A stretch of 55,841 nucleotides of DNA, taken from assembly GCA_900143635.1 (NCBI GenBank), contig FREY01000005.1, positions 244,212 to 300,052 of the forward strand, in the 5' to 3' direction. The first letter of the stretch is position 1; each line of letters opens with the position of its first letter. The position numbers and the translations under genes are program-made. This stretch comes from Rhodobacteraceae bacterium Alg231-04. Its GTDB lineage: Bacteria; Pseudomonadota; Alphaproteobacteria; Rhodobacterales; Rhodobacteraceae. Shown piece by piece: positions 41,901 to 51,497 of the stretch. Below the pieces are notes generated by a model, which searched no databases, had not been told where the DNA came from, and saw only the letters and a list, made by a program, of their open reading frames with translations.

Positions 41901-43468
41901 CCAAGCGCCCCAATTTCCTCTTCATCATCACCGATCAGCACCGCGCCGATCATCTGGGCTGCTATGGCAACACGGTTGTGCAGACGCCCAATATCGATGG
42001 CATCGCCGCCAAGGGTACCCGCTGGGACCGCTTCCATGTGGCCAATCCGATCTGCATGCCCAACCGCGCCTCTATCATGACAGGGCGGATGCCCTCGCTG
42101 CACGGTGCGCGCCACAACGGCATTCCGCTGAACAAGGATCACGTCACCTTTGTGGAGCTGCTGCAGGATGCGGGCTACAGCACCGGGCTGATCGGAAAGT
42201 CCCATCTGCAGAGCTTCACCGGTCTGCCAGCCACCAATACTTTCACCGCCGAAGAGGGGAAGCAGGTGCCCGCGGAGGGGCTGCGCGATGCCTATAAGCG
42301 CAACCGTCACGGTGAAGAATACGAGCTGGAGCTGACCCCGAAATGGGACAGGCCGCTGGCCGATCGGATGGACGGGCATTTCTACGGGTTTGACCATGTG
42401 GAAATCGCCGCTGACCATGCCGACAAGGCCTGCGGTGACTACCTGCTGTGGGCGCGCGATCAGCGCGCCGATTATGATGATCTGGTCGGGCCTGAAAACG
42501 CCCTGCCGGATGGCAATATCGATGCACCGCAAGCCTGGCGCACCGCCGTCCCCGAAGAGCTTTATTCGACAAACTGGATCGCTGACCGCTCCGAGGCGTT
42601 TCTGGCTGAACAGGCCAAGGGCGATGCGCCCTTCTTCCTGCAGATGTCCTTTCCCGATCCGCACCACCCCTTCACCCCACCGGGCAAATACTGGGACATG
42701 TATGACCCCGACGAAATGGAGCTGCCGGCGAGTTTCGGCAAAAGCGACCTGCCGCCGATCAGGGCCATGCGCGAGGCGATGGAGCAGGGCACCGACCCGC
42801 GCGACAACCAGAACCCTTTTGCCGTGACCGAGGCCGAGGCCCGCGCCATCATTGCGCTGACTTACGGTATGATCACCATGATCGATGACGCCGTGGGCCG
42901 GGTGCTGAAACAGCTGGAGGATCTGGGCCTGGCCGAAGACACGGTGGTGATTTTCACCTCCGACCACGGCGATTACATGGGCGATCATGGCCTGATGCTG
43001 AAGCTGTTGATGCACTATCAGGGCACGATCCGTGTGCCGTTCATCTGGAACGACCCAAAGGGGCCTGCGCCAAAGGGCTGCGACACCGGGCTTGCCTCCT
43101 CCATTGACATTTCCGCGACCATTCTGGCGCGGGCGGGTATACAGCCGTTCAATGGGATTCAGGGGCGTGACCTGATGACGTCCGAGCCGCCGCAGGCGAT
43201 CCTTGTCGAGGAAGACAGCCAGCGGTCCATGACCGGGTTCGAGCGGCCACAGCGGGTGCGTACCGTGGTGACCGACCGCTACCGGATGTCCTTACGCGAA
43301 GGCGAGGATTGGAACGAGCTGTATGATCTCGCCTCGGACCCGCATGAAATGGCGAACCTCTATGATCACCCGGACTATGCAAGCGTCCGGCATGAGGTCA
43401 CAGAGATCATGCTGCGCCAGATGATCAACTTTCAGGATCGCGCACCGCTGCCTGCTTTTAGGGCGTGA
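41897..43468 (+). CDS. sulfatase family hydrolase (CxPxR)
   Basis: Alkaline-phosphatase-superfamily hydrolase. 523 residues, no signal peptide, so cytoplasmic. Metal ligands DQ at 13-14 in FIITDQHRADHLGCYGN; modification motif CMPNRASIMTG with Cys53 to be converted to formylglycine; second metal site TSDHGDYMGDHG. The motif has Asn where the canonical CxPSR has Ser; the core CxPxR and the TG end are intact. Family includes sulfatases, choline sulfatase-like and phosphonate monoester hydrolases; without a structural match I cannot choose. Being cytoplasmic and co-transcribed with a TRAP importer, it probably acts on the imported compound. Confidence 0.88.
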   Translation: MTKRPNFLFIITDQHRADHLGCYGNTVVQTPNIDGIAAKGTRWDRFHVANPICMPNRASIMTGRMPSLHGARHNGIPLNKDHVTFVELLQDAGYSTGLIGKSHLQSFTGLPATNTFTAEEGKQVPAEGLRDAYKRNRHGEEYELELTPKWDRPLADRMDGHFYGFDHVEIAADHADKACGDYLLWARDQRADYDDLVGPENALPDGNIDAPQAWRTAVPEELYSTNWIADRSEAFLAEQAKGDAPFFLQMSFPDPHHPFTPPGKYWDMYDPDEMELPASFGKSDLPPIRAMREAMEQGTDPRDNQNPFAVTEAEARAIIALTYGMITMIDDAVGRVLKQLEDLGLAEDTVVIFTSDHGDYMGDHGLMLKLLMHYQGTIRVPFIWNDPKGPAPKGCDTGLASSIDISATILARAGIQPFNGIQGRDLMTSEPPQAILVEEDSQRSMTGFERPQRVRTVVTDRYRMSLREGEDWNELYDLASDPHEMANLYDHPDYASVRHEVTEIMLRQMINFQDRAPLPAFRA

Positions 43469-43613
43469 ATTCGACCAAGGAGGCCTTCCGCTTCATTCGG
43501 CGCGGGCTTGCGGTGTTCCATCCGTAAGCCCTCTGATTTGCCCGGCCCCTTGATGCAAAGCTCGAATTCTTTAGAGTCCTGCTGGCAATGATGCCAAATA
43601 CATGGGGAAACCA

Positions 43614-44021
43614 ATGACAAAACTTACCGGAAACTGCCTTTGTGGCGCCATCTCATTCGAAGCTGATGGCGAAGTGCCGGTCATGGCAAACTGTCATTGT
43701 ACCGCATGCCGCCAATCAACCGGCACTGCCTTTGCCACACTGATGTTCATGAAGCAGAATGACGTGAAAATCTCAGGCACGCCAAAGACTTATCAGCACA
43801 GATCGGATGCAGGCACGACGATGACCAAGCATTTCTGTAGTGACTGCGGCACGCCTTTGTTTACCCAGAATTCGGCCCGCGAAGGCATGCTTGGTCTGCG
43901 CGCGGGACTGATCAACGAGCATGAGGAATTCACCCCGAAAGTGAATGTCTATACCTCCAGCAAGATGAAGGCGACGCTTCTTGATGATGCGATCCCAGCA
44001 TTCGAGAAGATGCCGGGCTAA
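43614..44021 (+). CDS. GFA family protein (glutathione-dependent formaldehyde-activating-like)
   Basis: 135 residues with the zinc-binding cysteine pattern of the GFA/CENP-V fold: NCLCGAISF, CHCTACRQ, CSDCGTPLF. Only a fraction of the family has been tied to S-hydroxymethylglutathione; most are of unknown function. The start ATG 43614 has GGGGAAACC ahead; the frame extends 4 codons further to another ATG. Stands alone; a 10-bp inverted repeat (CTCCCTCCAG / CTGGAGGGAG) at 44028-44061 follows without a T-run. Confidence 0.87.
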   Translation: MTKLTGNCLCGAISFEADGEVPVMANCHCTACRQSTGTAFATLMFMKQNDVKISGTPKTYQHRSDAGTTMTKHFCSDCGTPLFTQNSAREGMLGLRAGLINEHEEFTPKVNVYTSSKMKATLLDDAIPAFEKMPG

Positions 44022-44161
44022 ATCTACCTCCCTCCAGCGGTGTTCTGCGCTCTGGAGGGAGCCCCCGAAAATTGGCGCGTGATTTCAGCCCCTTTACAGC
44101 CGGGCGCGCTGCGCGGTGGCTGCCGCAAAGGCCGGTATCGCCAGTGCAGCGGCGATCGCGG

Positions 44162-44681
44162 CATGAAGCCATGAAAACCCTGACAGAACAGGTGATCCGA
44201 TTGGGTCATCGGACCCTCGCAACGATCACCGGCGCGCTGGAGGGCAATGATCGGGCCAGTGAACGCCTGAGGGGCATCAAGGTGGCGATGTTCGAGGCTG
44301 GAATTCCGGCGGCCAACCTGTCCGTCGTCGAAACGACCTACGGTATCTTCGAAGGCGGGGCAGCCTTGGATCAGCTCATGGAGCAATCCGTTCCCCCCCT
44401 CAGTGGTGATATGCGGCAATGACGTTCTGGCGGTGGGGGCGATTGCGAAGGCAAAAGAACGCGGGTTGAATGTCCCCGAGGACCTGTCGGTGACCGGATT
44501 TGACGATATCGAGATCGCCAAAATCTCGACCCCGCCGCTTACCACGGTGCATGTGCCACACCGACGAATGGGGCGGGAGGCGGCACGATTGCTCATTGGC
44601 TTCGTCAGCGCGGAGCCAGAAGCGGAACAATGCCTGATCGAGACTTCGCTGCGCATGCGCGGCTCGCTGGCTTGGGTGTAG
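44162..44681 (+). pseudogene. LacI-type regulator, truncated and frameshifted
   Basis: The sensor part of a LacI-family repressor is split over two frames. The first frame reads AMKTLTEQVIRLGHRTLATITGALEGNDRASERLRG...TTYGIFEGGAALDQLMEQSVPP; the second continues VVICGNDVLAVGAIAKAKERGLNVPEDLSVTGFDDIEIAKISTPPLTTVHVPHRRMGREAA. They join if one C is removed from a run of seven C at 44393-44399. The DNA-binding head and the first half of the sensor are missing upstream, so it cannot act as a repressor even if the C-run is a sequencing error. It sits between the GFA gene and urtE. Confidence 0.85.
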
Positions 44682-44701
44682 AACAGGTGATTTTCAGCCC
44701 G

Positions 44702-45397
44702 CTAGACGGAGACAGACTCCAGCAGAGCGGATCTTTGCACATCGCCTTTCCTGCCGGACAAGAGCACCCTGCCACGCCGTAGGGACAGGAAACTGTCGCC
44801 AAGATCAAAGGCAAAATCGAAATACTGCTCGACCAGAACAATGGCCATCTTTCCTTCGTCGCGCAGCTGGCCGATGACCTCGCCGATCTGCTGGATGATA
44901 TTGGGCTGGATGCCCTCGGTCGGCTCGTCCAGCAACAGCAGTTTAGGCTGGGTAATCAGCGCGCGGGCAATGGCCAATTGCTGCTGCTGGCCGCCGGACA
45001 GGTCGCCGCCCCGGCGGTTTTGCATCTTCTTCAGAACCGGGAACATTTCAAAGATCGCGTCAGGTATGAAAGCTTCGGAGGCAGGCAGGCAGCCAAATCC
45101 GGTTTCTAGATTTTCCCGTACCGTCATCAGCGGAAAAATCTCGCGGCCCTGCGGCACATAGGCAATGCCCTTGGCGGCCAGTGCGTGGGCAGGCAACCGG
45201 CCCAGATCCTCTCCGTCTAGCTCTACCGCACCACCGGATCGCGGATGACTGCCGGAAATCGCCTTCATCAGGCTGGTTTTGCCGACCCCATTGGTGCCCA
45301 TGATGCAGGTCACCTCGCCGGTGCGCGCCTCCATCGAGATCCCGTCGAGGATAAGGGAATGCCCGTAGTGCAGGCTCAGATCATCAATTTTCAGCAT
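44702..45397 (-). CDS. urtE: urea ABC transporter ATP-binding subunit UrtE
   Basis: 231 residues, LivF-like ATPase: Walker A GTNGVGKTS, signature LSGGQQQQ, Walker B LLLLDEPTEGIQPNII, whose EGIQPNII wording is characteristic of UrtE. Last gene of the five-gene leftward urt operon, right after urtD (3-base gap). Together UrtABCDE import urea or short amides. No urease genes lie in the window. Confidence 0.95.
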   Translation of the reverse strand: MLKIDDLSLHYGHSLILDGISMEARTGEVTCIMGTNGVGKTSLMKAISGSHPRSGGAVELDGEDLGRLPAHALAAKGIAYVPQGREIFPLMTVRENLETGFGCLPASEAFIPDAIFEMFPVLKKMQNRRGGDLSGGQQQQLAIARALITQPKLLLLDEPTEGIQPNIIQQIGEVIGQLRDEGKMAIVLVEQYFDFAFDLGDSFLSLRRGRVLLSGRKGDVQRSALLESVSV

Positions 45398-45400
45398 GGT

Positions 45401-46141
45401 TCAGCGCCCCAGATAGACGTCGATGACGTCGGGATTTTTGGTAACATGATCCAGGCTGCCCTCGGCTAGAACCGATCCTTCGTGCAGCACAGTGACCCGG
45501 CAATCGAGACGACGCACGAATTCCATGTCGTGTTCCACCACCACCACGGCGCGGGTCTTGGCGGCCTCGACCAGAATGGCCGTGGTGTGCTCGCGCTCCT
45601 GCGGGGTCATGCCTGCGGCGGGTTCATCGACCAACAACAGACGCGGCTCCTGCGCCAGCAACATGCCGATCTCCAGCCATTGCTTCTGCCCATGGCTCAG
45701 CTCGCCCGACTTGCGGGCCAGTTGTTCGTTCAGGCCGATCGTTGTCGCAAGTTCCTCGACCCGTTCCAGATCCGCGGCGGAGGGCCGGTAAAAGAGCACG
45801 GAAAAGGGACCGCGCTTGTTCTTGAGCGCCATCAGCAGGTTGTCCTGCACGCTTTGGTCTTCGAAGACGGTGGGTTTCTGGAACTTGCGGCCGATGCCTT
45901 CGCGGGCAATCCGCGCTTCGGACAGGCCCAGAAGCGACTGGCCCTTTTCACCCCAGATCACCCGGCCTTCGTCTGGTTTGGTCTTGCCGGTGACGATATC
46001 CATGAAGGTGGTTTTGCCGGCCCCGTTGGGGCCGATGATGGCGCGCATTTCGGCGGCGCCAATGGCAAAGGTGAGATTGTTGATGGCTTTGAAGCCGTCA
46101 AAGCTGATAGAGACGCCCGAGACTTCCAATAGGGTGTTCAT
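45401..46141 (-). CDS. urtD: urea ABC transporter ATP-binding subunit UrtD
   Basis: 246 residues, LivG-like ATPase: Walker A GPNGAGKTT, signature LSHGQKQWLEIGM (His in place of Gly, normal for UrtD), Walker B LLLVDEPAAGMTPQE. The start ATG 46141 overlaps the urtC stop by 4 bases (ATGA); the long upstream frame is urtC in another phase. Confidence 0.95.
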   Translation of the reverse strand: MNTLLEVSGVSISFDGFKAINNLTFAIGAAEMRAIIGPNGAGKTTFMDIVTGKTKPDEGRVIWGEKGQSLLGLSEARIAREGIGRKFQKPTVFEDQSVQDNLLMALKNKRGPFSVLFYRPSAADLERVEELATTIGLNEQLARKSGELSHGQKQWLEIGMLLAQEPRLLLVDEPAAGMTPQEREHTTAILVEAAKTRAVVVVEHDMEFVRRLDCRVTVLHEGSVLAEGSLDHVTKNPDVIDVYLGR

Positions 46142-47370
46142 TCTGATGCCTCCTGTTCGCGCAGAGCGCCCGCGCTTGGCCCGAGATCGGCGCCGTGGCG
46201 ATTGGGGCTTTTCCGGTTGGACCAAAGATCCACCAGCCCACCCAGCCCTTTGGGGGCAAAAAGCGTGACCAGCACAAAGGACAGACCCAGCAGCACCAGC
46301 CACCAGTCGACCCATTTGAGGGTGTAGAAACCCAAAGGCACATCAGGGGCCTGGCCACCGGTGAACCAGCTGGAAACAAGGCTCACGAAGGCGGCGCCAA
46401 TCACTGCGCCATAAAGCCGCCCGCGCCCGCCAATGGCGACCCAAACCGCCAGGTAGATCGAGGCGATGGGCGCAACCTCAGCCGGATTGATGATCCCGGC
46501 CTGCGGATAATAAAGCGCGCCGGCGATGCCCGCGATACAGGCGGTGACGGCGAAAATGACCAGCTTGTAGACTTCCACCGGATAGCCGAGGAAGCGCACC
46601 CGTGCCTCGTCATCGCGGATGCCGCGGATGACCGATCCGAATTTGCCTTGGGTGATGAAGACCGCGAGCAGGTAGCCAAGGGCCAACGCCAGCGCTGAGG
46701 CCCAGAAGAACCAGACCGACAGCACGGATTGCGGCACCGCGTCCAGACCGGGAATGTTTTGCAGGCCGGACAGACCGTTGTTGCCGCGCAAGCCGCTGTC
46801 GTTCTGAAAGAGGTAGAGCGCCAGCGCCAGCGTCATCGCCTGTGTCAGGATCGACAGGTAGACACCGGTGACCCGGCTGCGGAAAGCCAGCCAGCCAAAG
46901 ACCAGCGCCAATGCGCCGGGCACCAATACCACCATCGCCAGCTGCAGGATCAGGCTGTCAGCAAAGGACCAGATCAGCGGGAACTCGTTTGATCCCACAA
47001 CACCGAAGATCTGTGTGCCGATGGCATCGGTGATCTCCTGTGTGGTCGGCGGGATCGGCGCGTCGGCCAGTGCGCCAGCGACGATGTCGCGGGTGCGCTC
47101 GTACATCAGCCACATGCCGATCATATAACCGCCCAGCCCGAAGAAGGCGAAATGACCAAGGCTGAGAATGCCGCAATAGCCCCAGACCAGATCCATCGCC
47201 AGCGCCGCAAGACACAGGCAAAGCGTTTTGCCGAGGGTTTTAACAAAGGAGGTAGAGATAATCCCGGTACCGCTGGCTTCGGCGCCAAGCGTGACCAGAA
47301 GGGTGAACAGGCCCAGAAGGGAGAGGAAGATCAAAACCGACGGGTTGCGGGCAAAAATTGTGTTCTGCAT
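46138..47370 (-). CDS. urtC: urea ABC transporter permease UrtC
   Basis: 410 residues, LivM-like permease with about nine to ten membrane helices. GYCGILSLGHFAFFGLGGYMIGMWLM and GYPVEVYKLVIFAVTACIAGIAGALYYPQAGIINP are UrtC-typical. The start at 47370 (MQNTIFARNPSVL) has GGGGGA upstream inside the end of urtB; the frame extends 13 codons further but would overlap urtB. Confidence 0.94.
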   Translation of the reverse strand: MQNTIFARNPSVLIFLSLLGLFTLLVTLGAEASGTGIISTSFVKTLGKTLCLCLAALAMDLVWGYCGILSLGHFAFFGLGGYMIGMWLMYERTRDIVAGALADAPIPPTTQEITDAIGTQIFGVVGSNEFPLIWSFADSLILQLAMVVLVPGALALVFGWLAFRSRVTGVYLSILTQAMTLALALYLFQNDSGLRGNNGLSGLQNIPGLDAVPQSVLSVWFFWASALALALGYLLAVFITQGKFGSVIRGIRDDEARVRFLGYPVEVYKLVIFAVTACIAGIAGALYYPQAGIINPAEVAPIASIYLAVWVAIGGRGRLYGAVIGAAFVSLVSSWFTGGQAPDVPLGFYTLKWVDWWLVLLGLSFVLVTLFAPKGLGGLVDLWSNRKSPNRHGADLGPSAGALREQEASE

Positions 47371-47374
47371 CAGA

Positions 47375-49330
47375 TCAATCCCCCGCCGCACGGCCTTTGA
47401 GCGCAACAATGCCGCGCGGCCGGAACTGGATGAACAGGATGATGAAGACGATCATATAGGTCTGCGCCGCCAAGGTGTTGGAGGGGTTCAGCCATTCAAT
47501 GCCTTTCTGGAAGAAACCGATCATGGCGGCACCGGCAAGGGTGCCCCAGATATTGCCGACCCCGCCGACAACCACGGTCATGAAGCTCTGCACGATATAG
47601 TCGGAGCCAAGTTCGGAGGTGACTTTTGCAAACAGGCCGATGGCCACGCCGGCAATGCCCGCGATGCCAGAGCCGATGCCGAAGGTCAGCATGTTCACCT
47701 TGTCCGGATTGATCCCCATCGATGCCGCCATGCGCCGGTTCTGGGTCACCGCGCGGGTCTCAAGCCCCAACCGGGTGCGGTTCATGATGAACAGGAAAAC
47801 ACCCAGGAAGATCAGCGCCAGAACGAAGATCGCAATGCGGATATAGCTGATCGAGATCACATCATTGACCACCCATGCGCCGTCCAGCCAACCGGGGGAG
47901 GTCAGCGGCCGGGCCTGGGTGCCAAAAATGTTCTTGGCCAGCTGCTGCAAGGCGATTGAGATGCCGAAAGTGGCCAGCAGGGTTTCCAGTGGTCGGTTGT
48001 AAAGCCAGCGGATCACCAGCCGTTCCAATGCGACGCCTGCGGCAAAGGTGACCGCAAAAGCCATCGGGATGGCCACGATGATCGACAGCGTGTGGTTGGG
48101 AATGATCTGCTGCACCACATAGCCGGTATAGGCACCCATCATGATGAATTCGCCATGGGCCATGTTGATCACCCCCATGACGCCAAAGGTGATGGCCAGG
48201 CCGATGGCTGCCAGAAAATAGATCGAGGCCAGCGACAGCGCATCCAGCGTCAGATCCGCCGCCTGACTGACAGCAACCCGAGTGCTGATGCCTTTCAGCG
48301 CCTGTTGCGCCGCATCGGTAACCTGAGCCGAAGGCTCGGAATAGACATCGGCATAGCTGTGCGCGGCAATTGCCGCGGCCTGCTGTTGTGGGGTTACGCG
48401 TGGCGGCACCAAACCGCCTTCTGCCAGAGTGTCATAGGCGGCCAAACGGCGGGCTGGATCGCTGAGCTGGGCGACCGGAACGCCACCCGACCGCGCGCCA
48501 CTGATATTCTGGGCCAGCGCCTCACGGATCTCCGCCGCGCTCACCTGTGCCGGGGCAAGCTTCAGATCAACCAAGAGGGCATAGGCATCCGCATCGGTAA
48601 AACCGCCGCTGCCGGGGATCAGGGCTCCGGCACTATTGACCCCGTCCGGCAGCGTGCCTGCAAAAGCTGTGCGGGTTGAGGCCACGATCGGGTTCAGGGT
48701 CGCGCGCACATCCACACCGAGATCGCCGGACATGGATTGGATGGCTGCAACCCGTGCGGTGTCGCTTTCTCCAAAAGCCATGGTCAGCAGCCGTTCCAGG
48801 CGTATCTTGCGGGCCTTCAAGTCCGGATCTGCCTCGCTATCGATCGATGCGCGCAATGGAGTGAGTGACGCCGCATTGCGGTCACGCTCGAGTGAGGTGA
48901 GCGCCGCACTGCGCCGTACCGGATCAGGGTCGCTTAACTGGAACTGGACCAGCGCCGTGCCAATCAGAGCACGGATGCCGCTGTTGGGTTTTATCTGTTT
49001 GAGATCAGCCTTTTGGGCGGTCCCGGCGTCGAGGCCAGTATCGAAATCGGTCAGCTGGTAGGTCTTGCCGTCCAGCTTTTCAGCCTTGAAGAACAACCCG
49101 TCCGACTTGCGCAGCCACATTTCCTTTGCCTGCCAGGCCTGCAACACCTCTTGCGCCTGAGGCAGCGCGCTGGTGGCAACGGCATCGATGGCCGGGCCGA
49201 TGGTCTTGCGTGAATTCTTGGTGATGATTTCGGCATGATCCTGCAGAAGGGCCTGCACCGGCGCCTCCTGTGCGGACACAGCAAAGGGGAGCGCCAGCAG
49301 CATAAGGCCGGCCATGATCAGTCGCAGCAT
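47375..49330 (-). CDS. urtB: urea ABC transporter permease UrtB
   Basis: 651 residues. The first ~360 are a periplasmic extension after a signal peptide (MLRLIMAGLMLLALPFAVSA), with HEAT-like repeats (DPDPVRRSAALTSLERDRN). The C-terminal ~290 form the LivH-like permease (LASIYFLAAIGLAITFGVMGVINMAHGEFIMMGAYTGY...). The long N-terminal part is usual for UrtB in proteobacteria. Confidence 0.94.
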   Translation of the reverse strand: MLRLIMAGLMLLALPFAVSAQEAPVQALLQDHAEIITKNSRKTIGPAIDAVATSALPQAQEVLQAWQAKEMWLRKSDGLFFKAEKLDGKTYQLTDFDTGLDAGTAQKADLKQIKPNSGIRALIGTALVQFQLSDPDPVRRSAALTSLERDRNAASLTPLRASIDSEADPDLKARKIRLERLLTMAFGESDTARVAAIQSMSGDLGVDVRATLNPIVASTRTAFAGTLPDGVNSAGALIPGSGGFTDADAYALLVDLKLAPAQVSAAEIREALAQNISGARSGGVPVAQLSDPARRLAAYDTLAEGGLVPPRVTPQQQAAAIAAHSYADVYSEPSAQVTDAAQQALKGISTRVAVSQAADLTLDALSLASIYFLAAIGLAITFGVMGVINMAHGEFIMMGAYTGYVVQQIIPNHTLSIIVAIPMAFAVTFAAGVALERLVIRWLYNRPLETLLATFGISIALQQLAKNIFGTQARPLTSPGWLDGAWVVNDVISISYIRIAIFVLALIFLGVFLFIMNRTRLGLETRAVTQNRRMAASMGINPDKVNMLTFGIGSGIAGIAGVAIGLFAKVTSELGSDYIVQSFMTVVVGGVGNIWGTLAGAAMIGFFQKGIEWLNPSNTLAAQTYMIVFIILFIQFRPRGIVALKGRAAGD

Positions 49331-49392
49331 TTTCGGGTATCCCTAAAAGCGGGAAGGGCCAAATGCGGCCCTTCCCCGGATCGCAGCAGCGA

Positions 49393-50676
49393 TCAGTAGT
49401 TCGACAGCGTCTGTACGCAGGTCGCAGTCTGGGTGTTGTACATGCCGCAACCCAGCTCTTTCCAATCGGACTTCAGCACAGCGCTTTCCGGCAGGAAATC
49501 GGTCCAGGCGTCGCCCGGCACTTCTTCGGTCTGGCTGATGATATCGAACTGACCGTCATCCTGGATTTCACCGATCAGCACCGGCTTGGCCAGGTGATGG
49601 TTCGGCAGCATCACGGCAGTGCCGCCGGTCAGGTTGGGGAATTCCTGGCCATACATGGCGGTACGGACCGCATCCACATCGACGGAACCCGCCTCGGTCG
49701 CGGCATTCACCCACATGTTGAAACCGATATAGTGGGCTTCCATCGGGTCATTGGTCACGCGCTCTTCGCCCATCAGGCCTTTCCATTTGGCGATGAAGGC
49801 TTCGTTGGCCTCGGTCTCGGCCGACTGGAAATAGTTCCAGGCCGCCAGATGGCCGACCAGGTTCGCGGTATCCAGACCGGACAGTTCTTCCTCGCCAACG
49901 GAGAAGGCCACTACCGGGATATCATCGGCGGAAATGCCGGCTGCGGCGAGTTCTTTGTAGAAGCCGATGTTGGCGTCGCCATTGATGGTCGAGATCACGC
50001 CAACCTTCTTGCCGTCAGCGCCAAGTGCCACAACGTCGGCTACGATCTTGGACCAGTCGGAATGGCCAAAGGGTGTGTAGTTCACAAAGATGTCGCTGCC
50101 ATCGATGCCCTTATCCTTCAGATAGGCCTCAAGGATGTTGTTGGTGGTACGCGGGTAGACATAATCGGTCCCCAGCAGGGCGAACTTCTCAACGCCGAGT
50201 TCGTCAAGGAAATAGTCGGTCGCAGGGATCGCCTGCTGGTTCGGCGCGGCCCCGGTGTAGAATACGTTTTTGGAGCTTTCCTCACCCTCATACTGCACCG
50301 GGTAGAACAGCAACCCGTTCAGCTCTTCGATCACCGGCAGCACGGATTTGCGGCTGACCGAGGTCCAGTTGCCGAAAATCACGTCGACATCATGCACGCT
50401 GACCAGTTCGCGGGCCTTTTCGGCAAACAGCGGCCAGTCGGATGCGGGGTCGACCACCACGGCTTCAAGGTCACACCCCAACAGGCCGCCCTTTTCGTTC
50501 TGATCGGCGACCAGCATCAGCATGGTGTCTTTCAGCGTGGTTTCCGAAATCGCCATGGTGCCGGACAAAGAGTGCAGCACGCCAACTTTATAGGTGCAAT
50601 CTGCAGCAAGGCCTGCGGTGGCAGTCAGGCCCAGAGCAATTACGCTGGCGGCGGTTTTTTTGAAAACGGTCATCAT
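49393..50676 (-). CDS. urtA: urea ABC transporter substrate-binding protein UrtA
   Basis: 427 residues, first gene of the operon. Signal peptide MMTVFKKTAASVIALGLTATAGLA, mature from ADCTYKVGVLHSLSGTMAISET, the strongly conserved UrtA start. Further typical segments: GNWTSVSRKSVLPVIEELNGLLFYPVQYEGEESSKNVFYTGA and GDANIGFYKELAAAGIS. GGAG lies ahead of two adjacent ATGs (50676 and 50673); the second has the better spacing. No NtrC or sigma-54 site was convincing upstream. Confidence 0.95.
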   Translation of the reverse strand: MMTVFKKTAASVIALGLTATAGLAADCTYKVGVLHSLSGTMAISETTLKDTMLMLVADQNEKGGLLGCDLEAVVVDPASDWPLFAEKARELVSVHDVDVIFGNWTSVSRKSVLPVIEELNGLLFYPVQYEGEESSKNVFYTGAAPNQQAIPATDYFLDELGVEKFALLGTDYVYPRTTNNILEAYLKDKGIDGSDIFVNYTPFGHSDWSKIVADVVALGADGKKVGVISTINGDANIGFYKELAAAGISADDIPVVAFSVGEEELSGLDTANLVGHLAAWNYFQSAETEANEAFIAKWKGLMGEERVTNDPMEAHYIGFNMWVNAATEAGSVDVDAVRTAMYGQEFPNLTGGTAVMLPNHHLAKPVLIGEIQDDGQFDIISQTEEVPGDAWTDFLPESAVLKSDWKELGCGMYNTQTATCVQTLSNY

Positions 50677-51497
50677 TCTCTCCAGACAGGGTCCGGAATG
50701 CTTGCCATTCGCGCGCGGCAGCACTACCTCGGCCCTGCAACTATGTTGCAAAACGTGTGGCGGCCGCATCGAGGTCCAAATCGTAAGGCCGTCACACTCA
50801 TTCAGCCTACAAGCGGGGAGGCCGCCCGGGCTGTGGTCAAGGTTCTGCAGCGCAGCGTCTGAGGCAAACTTCCAGTGCGAAACACTGCCCGGAAAACACG
50901 CGTTCGCTTCTTTTTGAGGCATATTGCAGCGCATTTGACGGGAAATTCAGCATCACCAGACCCAATGTGAGCAACTTGGCGCCGTCTTGCAAAGGCCGCC
51001 GCCCAGCCACGGGGCGCACTCCTGCGCCCCGAAACCGGGTCGCTGACATAGTCTGATGCCGCCACAAGAATCGTCTCACCTCTCCGGTATCCGTGATCGG
51101 TGCCGAATTTGGGGGGAACAGCCGTTGGCCGACGAAAGCGCGACCGCTGCCCGTCCTCAGCCGCGGGCCGATCAGGGTTGAGCACGTTCAATTCTATATC
51201 CGCTGACGGCCACCAGCTGCGCTGCAAAAAGTCATCTTTGTGACATCCGCGGCTTTTGCCAGTTGGACCCATGGTGACCCGGCAAAGAAGACGGGGCAGC
51301 TTCGCTGGAAAGCGGCATCTAACCAGAACAGAGATACCGCCCGGAAGAAGCCGGAGGCCGACGGGCAGAGCAACGTTCTGCCTGTTTTCTGTCGCAGCAT
51401 TTTGAAATCCGAACAGTCAGCTGTCTCCAGGCAATTCCTTGCGACGGAATTCAGCACCGGCGCCGTATCACCCGTGGCCGCAAACAGGATCGCTGAC
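50677..51497. other. 821-base intergenic region, no gene supported
   Basis: Lies between the divergent urtA and the ferric-reductase-like gene, so it should hold both promoters. Open frames here (for example 50802-51272 on the reverse strand) are Arg/Ala-rich with no recognisable motifs and no SD. GCAAC-TAT-GTTGC at 50737-50749 is a short inverted repeat about 60 bases upstream of urtA. Confidence 0.5.

Noticed and set aside
50747-50762. Sigma-54-like promoter before urtA
   Set aside because: On the reverse strand the TTGCA half is present, but the -24 half reads CGCCACA instead of TGGCACG, missing the key GG.
50802-51272. 156-residue reverse-strand frame upstream of urtA
   Set aside because: Low-complexity basic sequence, no SD, no motif; lies in what should be the urtA promoter region.
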